Assembly (NCBI GenBank): GCA_905479565.1
Contig: CAJQMY010000007.1
Location: 1 to 49,031, forward strand
Direction: 5' to 3'
Length of the DNA stretch: 49,031 nucleotides
Source of the DNA: an uncultured Candidatus Nitrosopumilus sp.
Lineage (GTDB): Archaea; Thermoproteota; Nitrososphaeria; Nitrososphaerales; Nitrosopumilaceae
Shown: positions 24,568 through 33,361 of the stretch, piece by piece
How positions within the stretch are numbered: position 1 is the first letter of the stretch
How the letters are laid out: every line of letters starts with the position of its first letter
Translations under genes and position numbers: made by a program
Notes under the pieces: model-generated
Database searches by the model: none
What the model was told of the DNA's origin: nothing
Seen by the model: the letters and a program-made list of their open reading frames with translations, nothing else

Positions 24568-24619
24568 TTGTTTATGCAATTTTTAAATGTAATAAAAATA
24601 TTACATTCATTTTCAAAAC

Positions 24620-27600
24620 CTATTCTGCTGAAATTTTAATTTTCTGACCGTCGATGTCGACTTCTTTGTATTCTTTACATGATTTTGTAAAGTTGACTTG
24701 TTTTACTCTAACTAGAAATGCCAGTTCTTCATCTTTCTCTTTCATCATTTCAAGAGATTCCTCATCTAATTCTAAAATTGATGCGATCTCTAAAACATCC
24801 GTTGGTGTGTACCCTCTCTCTTTTCTGAGTGCTTGAAGTCTTCTTGCAATATCTTTCACCAATCCTTTTGCCATCATCTCTTTGTTTCTAGATGTGGAAA
24901 TTATTACAGTATAGTTTTCTCTTTTTGCAGCTGCAAAGTTTTCACTCGCATCAAAGTCTATCACGAAGTCCTCCTTGTTTAATGAGATTGTTTCCCCGTC
25001 AATACGAAAATCATATTTTGAATTTTTTTCTAGTGATGAAATTATTTCATCTGGATTGGTTTCATTAAATGCAGAAACAAGTTTTCCCATGAGTTGTTTT
25101 GCTTTTGGTCCAATTTTCTTTCTTTCCAATTCAATCACTCCTTTGACTGACAGTCCCATTTGTTTTAATTCTAAAATCTGTTCCAGTCCTGGTTCTTTTT
25201 CAGTTTCAGTAATTGTAAATTTTTCAACGTTTAGTTGAGATTGCAATAGTTCTGATAGTGATTCAAGTTTATTTTTCTGGCCTTTTTTTACGCAAATTTG
25301 TGCCTCCTTTAATGGCCATCTTCTCTTCAGCTTTCCTTTCATTCTGGCAGCTGATGAAATAGATACCACGTCTTTCATGATGTCAAATGATTCTTCAATC
25401 TCTTCATTGACCAAGTCTTCTTGGCATGTTGGCCACTTGTCAAGTAAGATGCTTTGTTTTCCTGAAAATATTGATTGATAGAGATGCTCACTTGTAAATG
25501 GGCAAAATGGATGAATTAGAATGTCTAGTGTTTTTAGAACTTCGCTTAGAACTGCGTAAATTGCCAATCTTCTATTTTTCTTTTCATCGTCCTCGTCCCA
25601 TAGTTCTCTTCTGGTAATTGGAATGTAAATTTGACTAAGATTGTTGATTATGAAATCATCAATTACTTTTGCTCCTTCATGAAATTTACATGATTCATTT
25701 TTCTCGGTAAGAATTTGAATTAGTTTTTGAAGTTTAGATAATATCCAGATGTCCGGAGATGTCAGTAAATCCTTTTTTTTTGCCCACTCTATTGTGTTGG
25801 ATTTATCCAAATTATCATATTGACTGTTTTGTTGAAAGTACAGGTGCAGATTAAATAATGTGTTAATCACTTGATATGGCCTCGACATTAATTCATCGGT
25901 GCTGAAACTTAGTGGTTCAATTGGGCTTGCTTTCCACATGAAATAGAATCTAATCAGGTCAACTGGATATTTTTCAAGTAATTCTGCACCTTCTAGGACA
26001 TTCCCCTTGCTTTTGCTCATTTTTCCTCCTTTCTCATCTAACACATGTCCTTGAAACAAGAATGCTTTGTAAGGCGGGGTTGCTGCATTGTTTAAAATCA
26101 CATTTTCAATTAACAGCGTGTATGCCCAACCTCTAGTTTGATCAATGCCTTCTGTGAAAAATGGTGCGGGAATCTCATTTGCATATTCTTGATCAGTTAA
26201 CGATGAATACGGTGCAGAGCCACTGTTGTGCCAAGTATCTAATACATATTCTTCTCTTTTTGTATTGACTCCATTACATTTTTTACATTTTATTGTAATG
26301 TTGTCAATCCATGGCCTGTGTAATTCAAAATTAGGACCGTCTGGCAATTTGTCTGCAGAATCAACAATGTCTTTTCTTGTAAAGAACCAGTTTTTCTCCC
26401 CGCAATCCTCACAATTCCAAACTGGTAGAGGGCAACCCCAAATTCTTTCTCGAGAAATACACCATGGATGCCTTTCTTTGATAATTCCAAGAAATCTATT
26501 TTTTGGTTGCTCAAAAAAATATTCTACACTTTCTGCAGCGTCAATTGCTTTGTTATCCAGTCTGTCTAATTTGTAAAACCACCCTCTTCTGGCAAGCCAA
26601 ACAATTGGATGATGTGATCTCCAACATAGTGGATACTTGTGTTTAATTTTACCGATTTTTACAAGTGCATTGCACTCTTTTAGATCCTCGACAATTGGTC
26701 TGTCTGCATCTCTGACAAACATCCCTTGATATTTTCCTGCCTTTTCAGTAAATTTTACCTCGTCATTAATGGGACTGAAAATTTTGACCTTGCGTTTATT
26801 TGCAATTTTGATGTCTTCTTCACCGTTTGCAGGTGATAAATGGACAAGGCCGCTTCCTGTATTGGCATCTACAAATGTTTCTGATACTGCTACATGATAA
26901 TTATCTAGTTTTGAAATTTCCTTTAGTTCTGGAATAAAGTCTAACAATGGGTGGGTGTATTTTTTTCCTTCGAATTCTGAACCTTTCACCGTTTTTTCAA
27001 TTGTATATTTTTCAATTTTTACATCTGTCATGAACTCTTCTAGTCTTGTTTTTCCAACTACCCAAGTTTCATTTTCCACTTTGACATATGCATACTCTTC
27101 TTCAGGTTGTAATCCTACCATGGCATCAGTAACTAGGGTAAATGGCATTGTAGTCCATACTATCAAAAATGCATCCTCTTCTACTAGCTTGACTTTGTAG
27201 TACAGTGATGGGTCTTTAACTTCTTCATATCCTTGATTTACTTCTGCATGACTAAGTGATGTCTGACAACTTGGACAGTATGCAATTACGGTAAAGTCTT
27301 CTTCTAAAATTTTATTTTCATATGCTTTTTTGAGTACTTGCCATTCTCTTTCGATAAATCCATCTCTGAATGTCCAATATGCTTTTTCATGATTAAATGA
27401 CATTCCAAGTTGTTCGTCTACCTCAACCCAAGTCTTGTTAAATTTCTCTACTACTTTTTTACATTCAGATACAATCTTTCCGACTCCAAATTCTTTGATG
27501 GCTTCACTTTTTCCTCCAGTGACTCCTAATTCTTTTTCAACTTGCAATTCAACTGGGAGTCCTTGCGTATCCCATCCTCCATTGAATTCAATTTTTTTTC

Positions 27601-27817
27601 CTTGCAATGTGTTGAATCTGTACCATAAATCCTTGATTACTCTGCCTCTCAGATGTCCTGCATGTGGGATTCCATTCATAGTGGGCGGACCCTCGATGAA
27701 TCTGATTTTCTCAGGTTTGTCTGATGCAAAAATCTGTTTTTCTATGTCGATAGATTTGATGTATTTTCTAACTTCTGATTCTATTGCTTTGGCGTCAAAT
27801 TTTGTAGAAAGCTTCAT
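24620..27817 (-). CDS. ileS: Isoleucyl-tRNA synthetase
   Basis: The 1065-residue class I synthetase charges tRNA-Ile. The HIGH motif appears as HAGH (H52-H55) and the KMSKS loop as GGKMSKSKGN (around residue 600). The CP1 editing domain lies between, with TTMPFTLVTD and GLVHLSPANGEED, followed by an anticodon-binding helical domain and a long C-terminal domain typical of archaeal and eukaryal-type enzymes. The four-cysteine CEDCG/CKKC zinc sites are visible near residues 470-520. The gene is divergent from purD. Confidence 0.97.
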   Translation of the reverse strand: MKLSTKFDAKAIESEVRKYIKSIDIEKQIFASDKPEKIRFIEGPPTMNGIPHAGHLRGRVIKDLWYRFNTLQGKKIEFNGGWDTQGLPVELQVEKELGVTGGKSEAIKEFGVGKIVSECKKVVEKFNKTWVEVDEQLGMSFNHEKAYWTFRDGFIEREWQVLKKAYENKILEEDFTVIAYCPSCQTSLSHAEVNQGYEEVKDPSLYYKVKLVEEDAFLIVWTTMPFTLVTDAMVGLQPEEEYAYVKVENETWVVGKTRLEEFMTDVKIEKYTIEKTVKGSEFEGKKYTHPLLDFIPELKEISKLDNYHVAVSETFVDANTGSGLVHLSPANGEEDIKIANKRKVKIFSPINDEVKFTEKAGKYQGMFVRDADRPIVEDLKECNALVKIGKIKHKYPLCWRSHHPIVWLARRGWFYKLDRLDNKAIDAAESVEYFFEQPKNRFLGIIKERHPWCISRERIWGCPLPVWNCEDCGEKNWFFTRKDIVDSADKLPDGPNFELHRPWIDNITIKCKKCNGVNTKREEYVLDTWHNSGSAPYSSLTDQEYANEIPAPFFTEGIDQTRGWAYTLLIENVILNNAATPPYKAFLFQGHVLDEKGGKMSKSKGNVLEGAELLEKYPVDLIRFYFMWKASPIEPLSFSTDELMSRPYQVINTLFNLHLYFQQNSQYDNLDKSNTIEWAKKKDLLTSPDIWILSKLQKLIQILTEKNESCKFHEGAKVIDDFIINNLSQIYIPITRRELWDEDDEKKNRRLAIYAVLSEVLKTLDILIHPFCPFTSEHLYQSIFSGKQSILLDKWPTCQEDLVNEEIEESFDIMKDVVSISSAARMKGKLKRRWPLKEAQICVKKGQKNKLESLSELLQSQLNVEKFTITETEKEPGLEQILELKQMGLSVKGVIELERKKIGPKAKQLMGKLVSAFNETNPDEIISSLEKNSKYDFRIDGETISLNKEDFVIDFDASENFAAAKRENYTVIISTSRNKEMMAKGLVKDIARRLQALRKERGYTPTDVLEIASILELDEESLEMMKEKDEELAFLVRVKQVNFTKSCKEYKEVDIDGQKIKISAE

Positions 27818-27873
27818 CTAAATTTTAGAATGTTTGTGGCATTATAAAGCAAATTAATTCTTTGAGACTTGGA

Positions 27874-27880
27874 TTATATA
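27874..27880 (+). promoter_or_regulatory. TATA box of purD
   Basis: TTATATA is centred about 25 bp ahead of the TTG start at 27900, giving a leaderless transcript and supporting that start codon. Confidence 0.55.
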
Positions 27881-27899
27881 ATTGGGAAAAAGATAATTC

Positions 27900-29165
27900 T
27901 TGTTGGTAAATGTCTTAGTCATCGGTTCTGGTGGGAGAGAACATGCATTATCATGGAAGTTGTCTCAAAGCAGTAAAGTTGAAACTGTTTTCACTGCTCC
28001 TGGAAATGGAGGAACAGAAAATAATGTTCCAATAAGTGTGGATGATTTAGATGGATTAGCTGATTTTGCTCAAAAAAATAATTGTTTTACTGTGGTTGGT
28101 CCTGAAGGCCCATTAGCTGCTGGAATTGTTGATAAATTTAACAAGATAAATCTCAAAGTTTTTGGACCCTCTCAAAAAGCTGCTCAACTTGAATCAAGCA
28201 AGATTTGGGCAAAAGATTTCATGAAACGAAACGAAATTCCCACTGCTAGATTTGAAATATTTGATGATGCACTAAAGGCTCAAGAATATGTCAAATCACT
28301 TGATTACAATGTTGTTGTAAAGGCTGATGGTCTTGCAGCAGGAAAAGGCGTAATTGTTTGTAATAGTGATGATGAGGCGATTTCTGCAATTCAAATGATT
28401 TTGGTAAATAAGACATTTGGCGATGCTGGAAACAGAATCATCGTTGAGGAGAGAATTGATGGAATTGAAGCCTCGTACATTGCCCTTTCAGACGGAGATG
28501 TTGCTATTCCTATGGCTTCTAGTCAAGATCATAAGAGAATTTTTGATGATGATGAGGGTCCAAATACTGGTGGAATGGGAGCATATTCTCCTACTCCTAT
28601 AGTTGGTGATAGTTTGGCAAAAATAATACAAGAAGAGGTTATTGAAAAAACCATTCATGCAATGAAAAATGAAGGAATTTTGTTCAAAGGATTTTTGTAT
28701 GCCGGAATTATGATTCGCGATGGTAAGCCATATGTTCTAGAGTATAACGTTCGAATGGGTGACCCTGAATGCCAGCCAATTACAATGAGGATGAATTTTG
28801 ATTTGTATGATTATTTTGTAGCAAGTGTTGATGGTACATTGTCTTCTTTACCTCCTACTAATTGGAAATCTCAATCTGCCGTATGTGTTGTTTTGGCATC
28901 AAAGGGATACCCTGAGGCTTATTCAAAAGATGATGAGATAACTGGGTTTGACTCTGTTCCTAAAGGAGCAATTGTTTTCCATGCTGGGACTAAGAAATCT
29001 GGAGAAACAATTCTTTCAAATGGTGGACGTGTGTTGGGAGTAACTGCATTAGGTGATACCCTGGAATCTGCAATTGCAAATGCATATGCTGCAACTGAAA
29101 AGATTACGTGGTCTCAGAAATTTAATCGTAAAGATATTGGTAAAAAAGGCCTTTCTTATCTTTGA
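27900..29165 (+). CDS. purD: Phosphoribosylamine-glycine ligase (GAR synthetase)
   Basis: The 421-residue ATP-grasp enzyme joins glycine to phosphoribosylamine in purine synthesis. It begins VLVIGSGGREHAL, contains the ATP-grasp segment VVKADGLAAGKGV and the metal-binding VLEYNVRMGDPECQ. It starts at TTG, matched to a TATA box 25 bp upstream. Its 3' end overlaps the convergent cyclo-ligase gene by ten bases. PurN, which formylates the product, is encoded 2 kb away. Confidence 0.96.
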   Translation: MLVNVLVIGSGGREHALSWKLSQSSKVETVFTAPGNGGTENNVPISVDDLDGLADFAQKNNCFTVVGPEGPLAAGIVDKFNKINLKVFGPSQKAAQLESSKIWAKDFMKRNEIPTARFEIFDDALKAQEYVKSLDYNVVVKADGLAAGKGVIVCNSDDEAISAIQMILVNKTFGDAGNRIIVEERIDGIEASYIALSDGDVAIPMASSQDHKRIFDDDEGPNTGGMGAYSPTPIVGDSLAKIIQEEVIEKTIHAMKNEGILFKGFLYAGIMIRDGKPYVLEYNVRMGDPECQPITMRMNFDLYDYFVASVDGTLSSLPPTNWKSQSAVCVVLASKGYPEAYSKDDEITGFDSVPKGAIVFHAGTKKSGETILSNGGRVLGVTALGDTLESAIANAYAATEKITWSQKFNRKDIGKKGLSYL

Positions 29166-29719
29166 GTTTGTATAATTTGATCTTCAGTAATAATCCAATC
29201 AATCAAGACATCATGATCTGATTTTGGAATCTTTTTGATAATTTGTTTTTCCAAGGTAAGGGAAATTGTTGTAGTTTTATTTTCCGCTAAAAATTTGTCA
29301 TAGAATCCATAACCATAACCTAATCTAACTCCGCTACGATCTATTCCTACTGTTGGCACTAAAATAACATCTAGGCTGTTCTCTACTGGACAATCCTCTT
29401 TTGGTTCCATTATGTCAAAACTACCATGTTCTAGGCTTGAAAAATCGATAATTTTTCTAAATTCCATGGCTTCACCAGTCACTTTGGGCAGGAATGCCTC
29501 TTTTCCTTGACTGATCAACTCTTGTATGATATCCTGAGTGAAAATTTCACTTCCTATGGGATAGTAGACTCCAATTTTCTGAGCATTTTTGAAAGCATAG
29601 ATTTTCTTCAATTTTTTCTGAATATTTTCACTTGCAATCTTTAGCAAATCAAAAGATGTATTGTCTCTTGTTTCTAAAAGACGATTTCGCAACGATTCTT
29701 TTTCTGGGTTTTTATACAA
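29156..29719 (-). CDS. 5-formyltetrahydrofolate cyclo-ligase
   Basis: The 187-residue enzyme converts 5-formyl-THF to 5,10-methenyl-THF using ATP. The family signature RLGYGYGFYDKFL and the N-terminal LRNRLLETRD basic helix are present. It overlaps the FolD gene by eight bases, so methenyl-THF production and its conversion by FolD are encoded together. Confidence 0.9.
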   Translation of the reverse strand: MYKNPEKESLRNRLLETRDNTSFDLLKIASENIQKKLKKIYAFKNAQKIGVYYPIGSEIFTQDIIQELISQGKEAFLPKVTGEAMEFRKIIDFSSLEHGSFDIMEPKEDCPVENSLDVILVPTVGIDRSGVRLGYGYGFYDKFLAENKTTTISLTLEKQIIKKIPKSDHDVLIDWIITEDQIIQTQR

Positions 29720-30572
29720 TTTGACTACTCAGTGATGCTGCTGTAATTGTATTTTTCAATAGCATTGCAACTGTCATAGGTCCGACTCCTCCTGGAACCG
29801 GTGTTGCAAATGATGCCTTTTGAATTATATCTTTGTAATCTGAATCTCCTACTAATTTTTCTTTAAATCTTGATATTGCAACATCAATTACAATTGCCCC
29901 TTCTTTGATCATATCTGAAGTTAATGTGAATTTGTTTCTGTTTCCAACTGCGGTGATGATGATGTCTGCATTTTGACATAATTCTGATAAATTTTTAGTT
30001 TTAGAGTGACATGTCAAAACTGTGGCATTTTTTTCTAACAGTAAATGATACAGAGGTTTTCCTACCAAATTACTTCTATTGATTAATACGACATTCTTTC
30101 CTTCTATGTCTATTCTATGATAATCAAACATCTCCATTATTCCTGACGGGGTGCATGCAACTAGCGCAGCTTTTTTCATAGTAAGTAAACCTGCATTGTG
30201 TGGTGTTAATCCATCTACATCTTTTAGTGGCGAAATCCTTGATGTCGTTGCAAATGTATCTAGTTGTTTTGGTAATGGAAGTTGAACTAAAATACCATGA
30301 ACTAATTTGTCTGCATTTAATTCATCAATAATTCTGGTTAATTCTGATTGGGTTATGTTGGCATCAAGTTTATAATCTTTTGTAGCAATTCCAACTTCTT
30401 TACATGCTGTGTGTTTGTTTTTTACGTATGTGGCAGAAGCTGAATTAGCTCCAATCAAAATTGTGGCTAAACAAGGAGAAATTCCTTGCTTTTTTAACTC
30501 TTCAGTTGCTTTTTTGACTCTATCCTTGACTGATTGGGCAATAATTTTACCATCTATTCTGGTGCCTACCAT
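29712..30572 (-). CDS. folD: Methylenetetrahydrofolate dehydrogenase/cyclohydrolase
   Basis: The 286-residue bifunctional enzyme interconverts methylene-, methenyl- and 10-formyl-THF. It has the catalytic segment YVKNKHTACKEVGI with the essential lysine, the LPLPKQLD motif, VLINRSNLVGKPL for nucleotide binding, and the C-terminal PVPGGVGPMTVAMLL signature. It feeds 10-formyl-THF to PurN. It is first in a two-gene operon with the cyclo-ligase. Confidence 0.96.
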   Translation of the reverse strand: MVGTRIDGKIIAQSVKDRVKKATEELKKQGISPCLATILIGANSASATYVKNKHTACKEVGIATKDYKLDANITQSELTRIIDELNADKLVHGILVQLPLPKQLDTFATTSRISPLKDVDGLTPHNAGLLTMKKAALVACTPSGIMEMFDYHRIDIEGKNVVLINRSNLVGKPLYHLLLEKNATVLTCHSKTKNLSELCQNADIIITAVGNRNKFTLTSDMIKEGAIVIDVAISRFKEKLVGDSDYKDIIQKASFATPVPGGVGPMTVAMLLKNTITAASLSSQIV

Positions 30573-30667
30573 GAACTGATTTTTGATTTGTAGATATTTA
30601 ATCCTTGGAATTCCAAGATGAACATCTTAGAAAAGAAATTAAATATGGCCATTTTCTTAGTCATATC

Positions 30668-30952
30668 ATGTTTGTAATGATTGCAGATATTCAACTCAAG
30701 GATGGCGTTGAAGAAGATTTCAAAAGTTGGTTTGCAGAATCAAACAAAGTACTATGCAATTTTCCTGGATTTGTCTCTAGAAAATTCTTAAAATCATCCG
30801 ATGGTAGCTATAGAATTTTTGTCGAACATGAAAGCAAAGAGACTTTTATCAAAATGCATCAAAGTCCTGAACATGAAAAAATCCATCCTACTGGACATTC
30901 ATTCATGAGTGCTGATCCTCAGAGAAAAACATACGAAGTAGCCGCTGAATAA
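30668..30952 (+). CDS. Antibiotic-biosynthesis-monooxygenase (ABM) fold protein
   Basis: From ATG 30668 the 94-residue protein is a single ABM domain, a ferredoxin-like dimer fold seen in haem oxygenases, quinol monooxygenases and small regulators (VMIADIQLKDGVEEDFKSWF, FPGFVSRKFL, SHESKETF-type core). An in-frame TTG at 30605 would add 21 residues with no domain support; a TAAATATGG box at about 30639-30647 favours 30668. It is followed two bases later by a cupin frame. No substrate can be deduced. Confidence 0.75.
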   Translation: MFVMIADIQLKDGVEEDFKSWFAESNKVLCNFPGFVSRKFLKSSDGSYRIFVEHESKETFIKMHQSPEHEKIHPTGHSFMSADPQRKTYEVAAE

Positions 30953-30954
30953 AA

Positions 30955-31274
30955 TTGAAACTGGAGTATCATTTAGATACATATCTAGAAAAAATAAAAA
31001 ATAATAATTCATACTTTCAAACTTTTATCAACAAGGATAGCTTGGCCGCAGGAATTCTAGTGTTGAAACCTGGGGAAGAAGACACTCAAATACCTCATGA
31101 CAGTGATGAGGTTTACTATGTTATTTCAGGCAATGGCTTTTAAAAATAAAAAACAACAATTACAAAATCTCTAAAGATAAATTATTTTTTGTGACCAAAA
31201 ACGTAGAACATTATTTTCATGGAAATACAAAAGAATTAAAAGTTTTGTATTTTTTTGGCGGCCCTACTTCTTAA
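30955..31274 (+). pseudogene. Cupin-domain protein, frame broken near 31140
   Basis: The first frame (TTG 30955 to TAA 31141-31143) encodes the start of a small cupin (LVLKPGEEDTQIPHDSDEVYYVISGNG), with the first metal-ligand motif. The second cupin motif continues one frame away (LKIKNNNYKISKDKLFFVTKNVEHYFHG...LKVLYFFGGPTS) and stops at 31272-31274. One additional T in the T run at about 31137-31140 joins the parts into a 106-residue cupin. It follows the ABM gene after two bases, so the pair was probably co-transcribed. Confidence 0.65.
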
Positions 31275-31888
31275 CTGATTATTGTCTTTCTACCTGAAAC
31301 TTTGATTTTCTTTCTGGCAAAAAGATTGACAGCTTCTGGATAGATTCTATGTTCTTCTTTTAGTATTTTCTTTGATAATGTCTCTTCTGTATCTTTTCCA
31401 TTTATTTTGACTACTGCTTGAATAATTATTGGGCCTGTGTCCATTCCTGAATCTACAAAATGAACCGAGCATCCTGATACTTTGGCTCCATATTCCAATG
31501 CCTGTTTTTGTGAATCTAGTCCTGGAAATGCTGGAAGTAAAGATGGATGGATATTGATAATTCTGTTTTTGTATTTTTTTGTAAATTCTGGGCTAATAAT
31601 TCTCATAAATCCTGCAAGACACACAAGACCCTTTTTTGGCGTGACTCTATATTTTGTAAGGATGGAAACAATCTCTTTATCGTATTCTGCTCTAGTTCCT
31701 TTGAATCCTTTACTTTCAACAACCTCGATTTTTACTCCTAATTTTTTTGCGATTTTTAGACCTTTGGCATTATGTTTGTTAGAAATCACTATTGCTGGAT
31801 TGATTGGAATTTTCTTCTTCTTAATTGACTTTAAGATGGATTCCATATTGCTTCCACGACCTGAGATTAGAATTCCTAGATTTAGCAA
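31271..31888 (-). CDS. purN: Phosphoribosylglycinamide formyltransferase
   Basis: The 205-residue enzyme transfers a formyl group from 10-formyl-THF to GAR. It begins LGILISGRGSNME, has the folate-binding HPSLLPAFPG signature (active His) and the catalytic Asp in VDSGMDTGPII. It ends four bases into the end of the convergent cupin frame. Confidence 0.95.
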   Translation of the reverse strand: MLNLGILISGRGSNMESILKSIKKKKIPINPAIVISNKHNAKGLKIAKKLGVKIEVVESKGFKGTRAEYDKEIVSILTKYRVTPKKGLVCLAGFMRIISPEFTKKYKNRIINIHPSLLPAFPGLDSQKQALEYGAKVSGCSVHFVDSGMDTGPIIIQAVVKINGKDTEETLSKKILKEEHRIYPEAVNLFARKKIKVSGRKTIIS

Positions 31889-31946
31889 CTAGTCAATAGT
31901 AGATCAAACCTGCAATTTATATCAAATCTAACTAGTTTGGTTTTCA

Positions 31947-32930
31947 TTGTCTAGTAAAGTCAGGATGACAAAAAATGGAATCCTGTGTGAGGTTAATAAT
32001 AAACGAGTTTTTTTGGATCCGAGGAACAGTGATGTAAATGGAATAAACTTTGTATCTCATGCACACTCTGATCATCTTCCCTCAAAAAATGGAGGTACTA
32101 TTCTATCTTCTATTGAGACCAATGAAATAGCTAATCTTCGAGGATTCAAGATGGAAAATCACGTTGAATCCCTTGATGATTTTTCTTTAATTGATAGTGG
32201 CCATATCTTAGGTGCAAAGGGATTACTTTTTGATGATGTTTTTTACACTGGAGATGTCTGTACTAGAGATCGTGGATTTCTAAAAGGCGCTAAAATTCCA
32301 AAGTGTAAAACTCTGATCACTGAATGTACCTTTGGTTTACCCGAATTTGTTTTTCCAAGACTTGAAGATACTCTAAAACAAGTAAATGAATTAATTTCTG
32401 AACTTTATGGAAAGGGTTTACCTGTAATTTTGATGGGATATCAATTGGGTAAGGCCCAAACCATCACGCAGTTTTTTGGTCACTGGGGACCACTATACTT
32501 GCATGACTCTGTTAAAGACATGAATGCGTTACATCAAAAATTTGGTGTATTTCTAAATGATGGAATTGGACATACTGAGGCTGAAAAAAACGGTTTACTT
32601 GCGAAGAAGCCTTGGGTTATGGTTGCCCCCATGATGTCAAGCAAAAATAAATTTGTCCAAGATATGAAATCAAAATATGGTGCTGTAACGATTGGATTTA
32701 GTGGATGGGCGCAATCAATGAAGTATTCTTTTGGGAGACGAACTGATTATTCAATTCCAATGAGTGATCACTGTGATTACAATGAGTTAATTGATATGGT
32801 TATGCAATCTGGAGCTGAGCAAGTTTACACAATACATGGATTTGTAGATGAATTTGCTGAAGATTTGCGGAAAAAGGGAATTAGTGCACAACCATTGCTT
32901 GTAAATTCGTTAGATAATTTTACTTTGTAA
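31947..32930 (+). CDS. Metallo-beta-lactamase/beta-CASP nuclease family protein
   Basis: The 327-residue protein has the MBL metal motif HAHSDH (about residues 33-38), the D/H ligands in GHILGAKG and TGDVCTRD, and the beta-CASP part with FSGWAQ and SDHCD. Related proteins act as RNA 3'-end processing nucleases or DNA-ligase-associated exonucleases; which one is uncertain. The TTG start is supported by a TTTATAT box at 31916-31922. Confidence 0.8.
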   Translation: MSSKVRMTKNGILCEVNNKRVFLDPRNSDVNGINFVSHAHSDHLPSKNGGTILSSIETNEIANLRGFKMENHVESLDDFSLIDSGHILGAKGLLFDDVFYTGDVCTRDRGFLKGAKIPKCKTLITECTFGLPEFVFPRLEDTLKQVNELISELYGKGLPVILMGYQLGKAQTITQFFGHWGPLYLHDSVKDMNALHQKFGVFLNDGIGHTEAEKNGLLAKKPWVMVAPMMSSKNKFVQDMKSKYGAVTIGFSGWAQSMKYSFGRRTDYSIPMSDHCDYNELIDMVMQSGAEQVYTIHGFVDEFAEDLRKKGISAQPLLVNSLDNFTL

Positions 32931-33156
32931 ATTCGTTACATTCACAGTTGTCCGCTAGGCATGTTTCTACATTTCTAATGTGGTCGTGAGAAAAATGTTT
33001 GCATTTTTCATTTTTGCAGATTCTTCGCAGAGATTCTTTCTGTACTATGGTTTGAGCAATCTCATTTGCTTTGTCTTTCGAAAATCCTTTCTTATCAATA
33101 TAGAAGTGAACTATTCTATTATACAGCATTTCTGGATTGAATTGTTTTTCTAGCAA
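32920..33156 (-). CDS. Small Cys/His protein
   Basis: The 78-residue protein has a helical N-terminal half (SKDKANEIAQTIVQKESLRR) and a C-terminal cluster C-x4-C-x2-H-x2-H-x-H...C-x4-C-x-C likely to bind zinc. It starts at TTG, with ATG 33129 as an alternative start nine codons in. Its start overlaps the end of a 34-residue Cys-rich frame by seven bases, suggesting coupling. The family is unknown. Confidence 0.6.
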   Translation of the reverse strand: MLEKQFNPEMLYNRIVHFYIDKKGFSKDKANEIAQTIVQKESLRRICKNEKCKHFSHDHIRNVETCLADNCECNEFTK

Positions 33157-33254
33157 TATTGTCTCTTCTTATTTCCTCTTCTAAAACTTGATCCCTCATG
33201 ACAGTCACATTTACAGAAAACATCATTACAAAATCCATGGTTATTTCTTGTCAT
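33150..33254 (-). CDS. 34-residue Cys-rich microprotein
   Basis: The frame encodes MTRNNHGFCNDVFCKCDCHEG and a basic tail with a final cysteine: six cysteines and two histidines in 34 residues. Its stop overlaps the start of the next Cys/His gene by seven bases. It could bind zinc or copper. Support is limited to composition and arrangement. Confidence 0.4.
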   Translation of the reverse strand: MTRNNHGFCNDVFCKCDCHEGSSFRRGNKKRQYC

Positions 33255-33361
33255 ATTCTGATCAGGCAGTTATGATATTTGAAGTGCTCTCTTTTTTGAG
33301 TAATCATTTGTTTAATAAAATTTAAAAAAATTGACGTTTTTATACATGAATGTTTAAAAAT

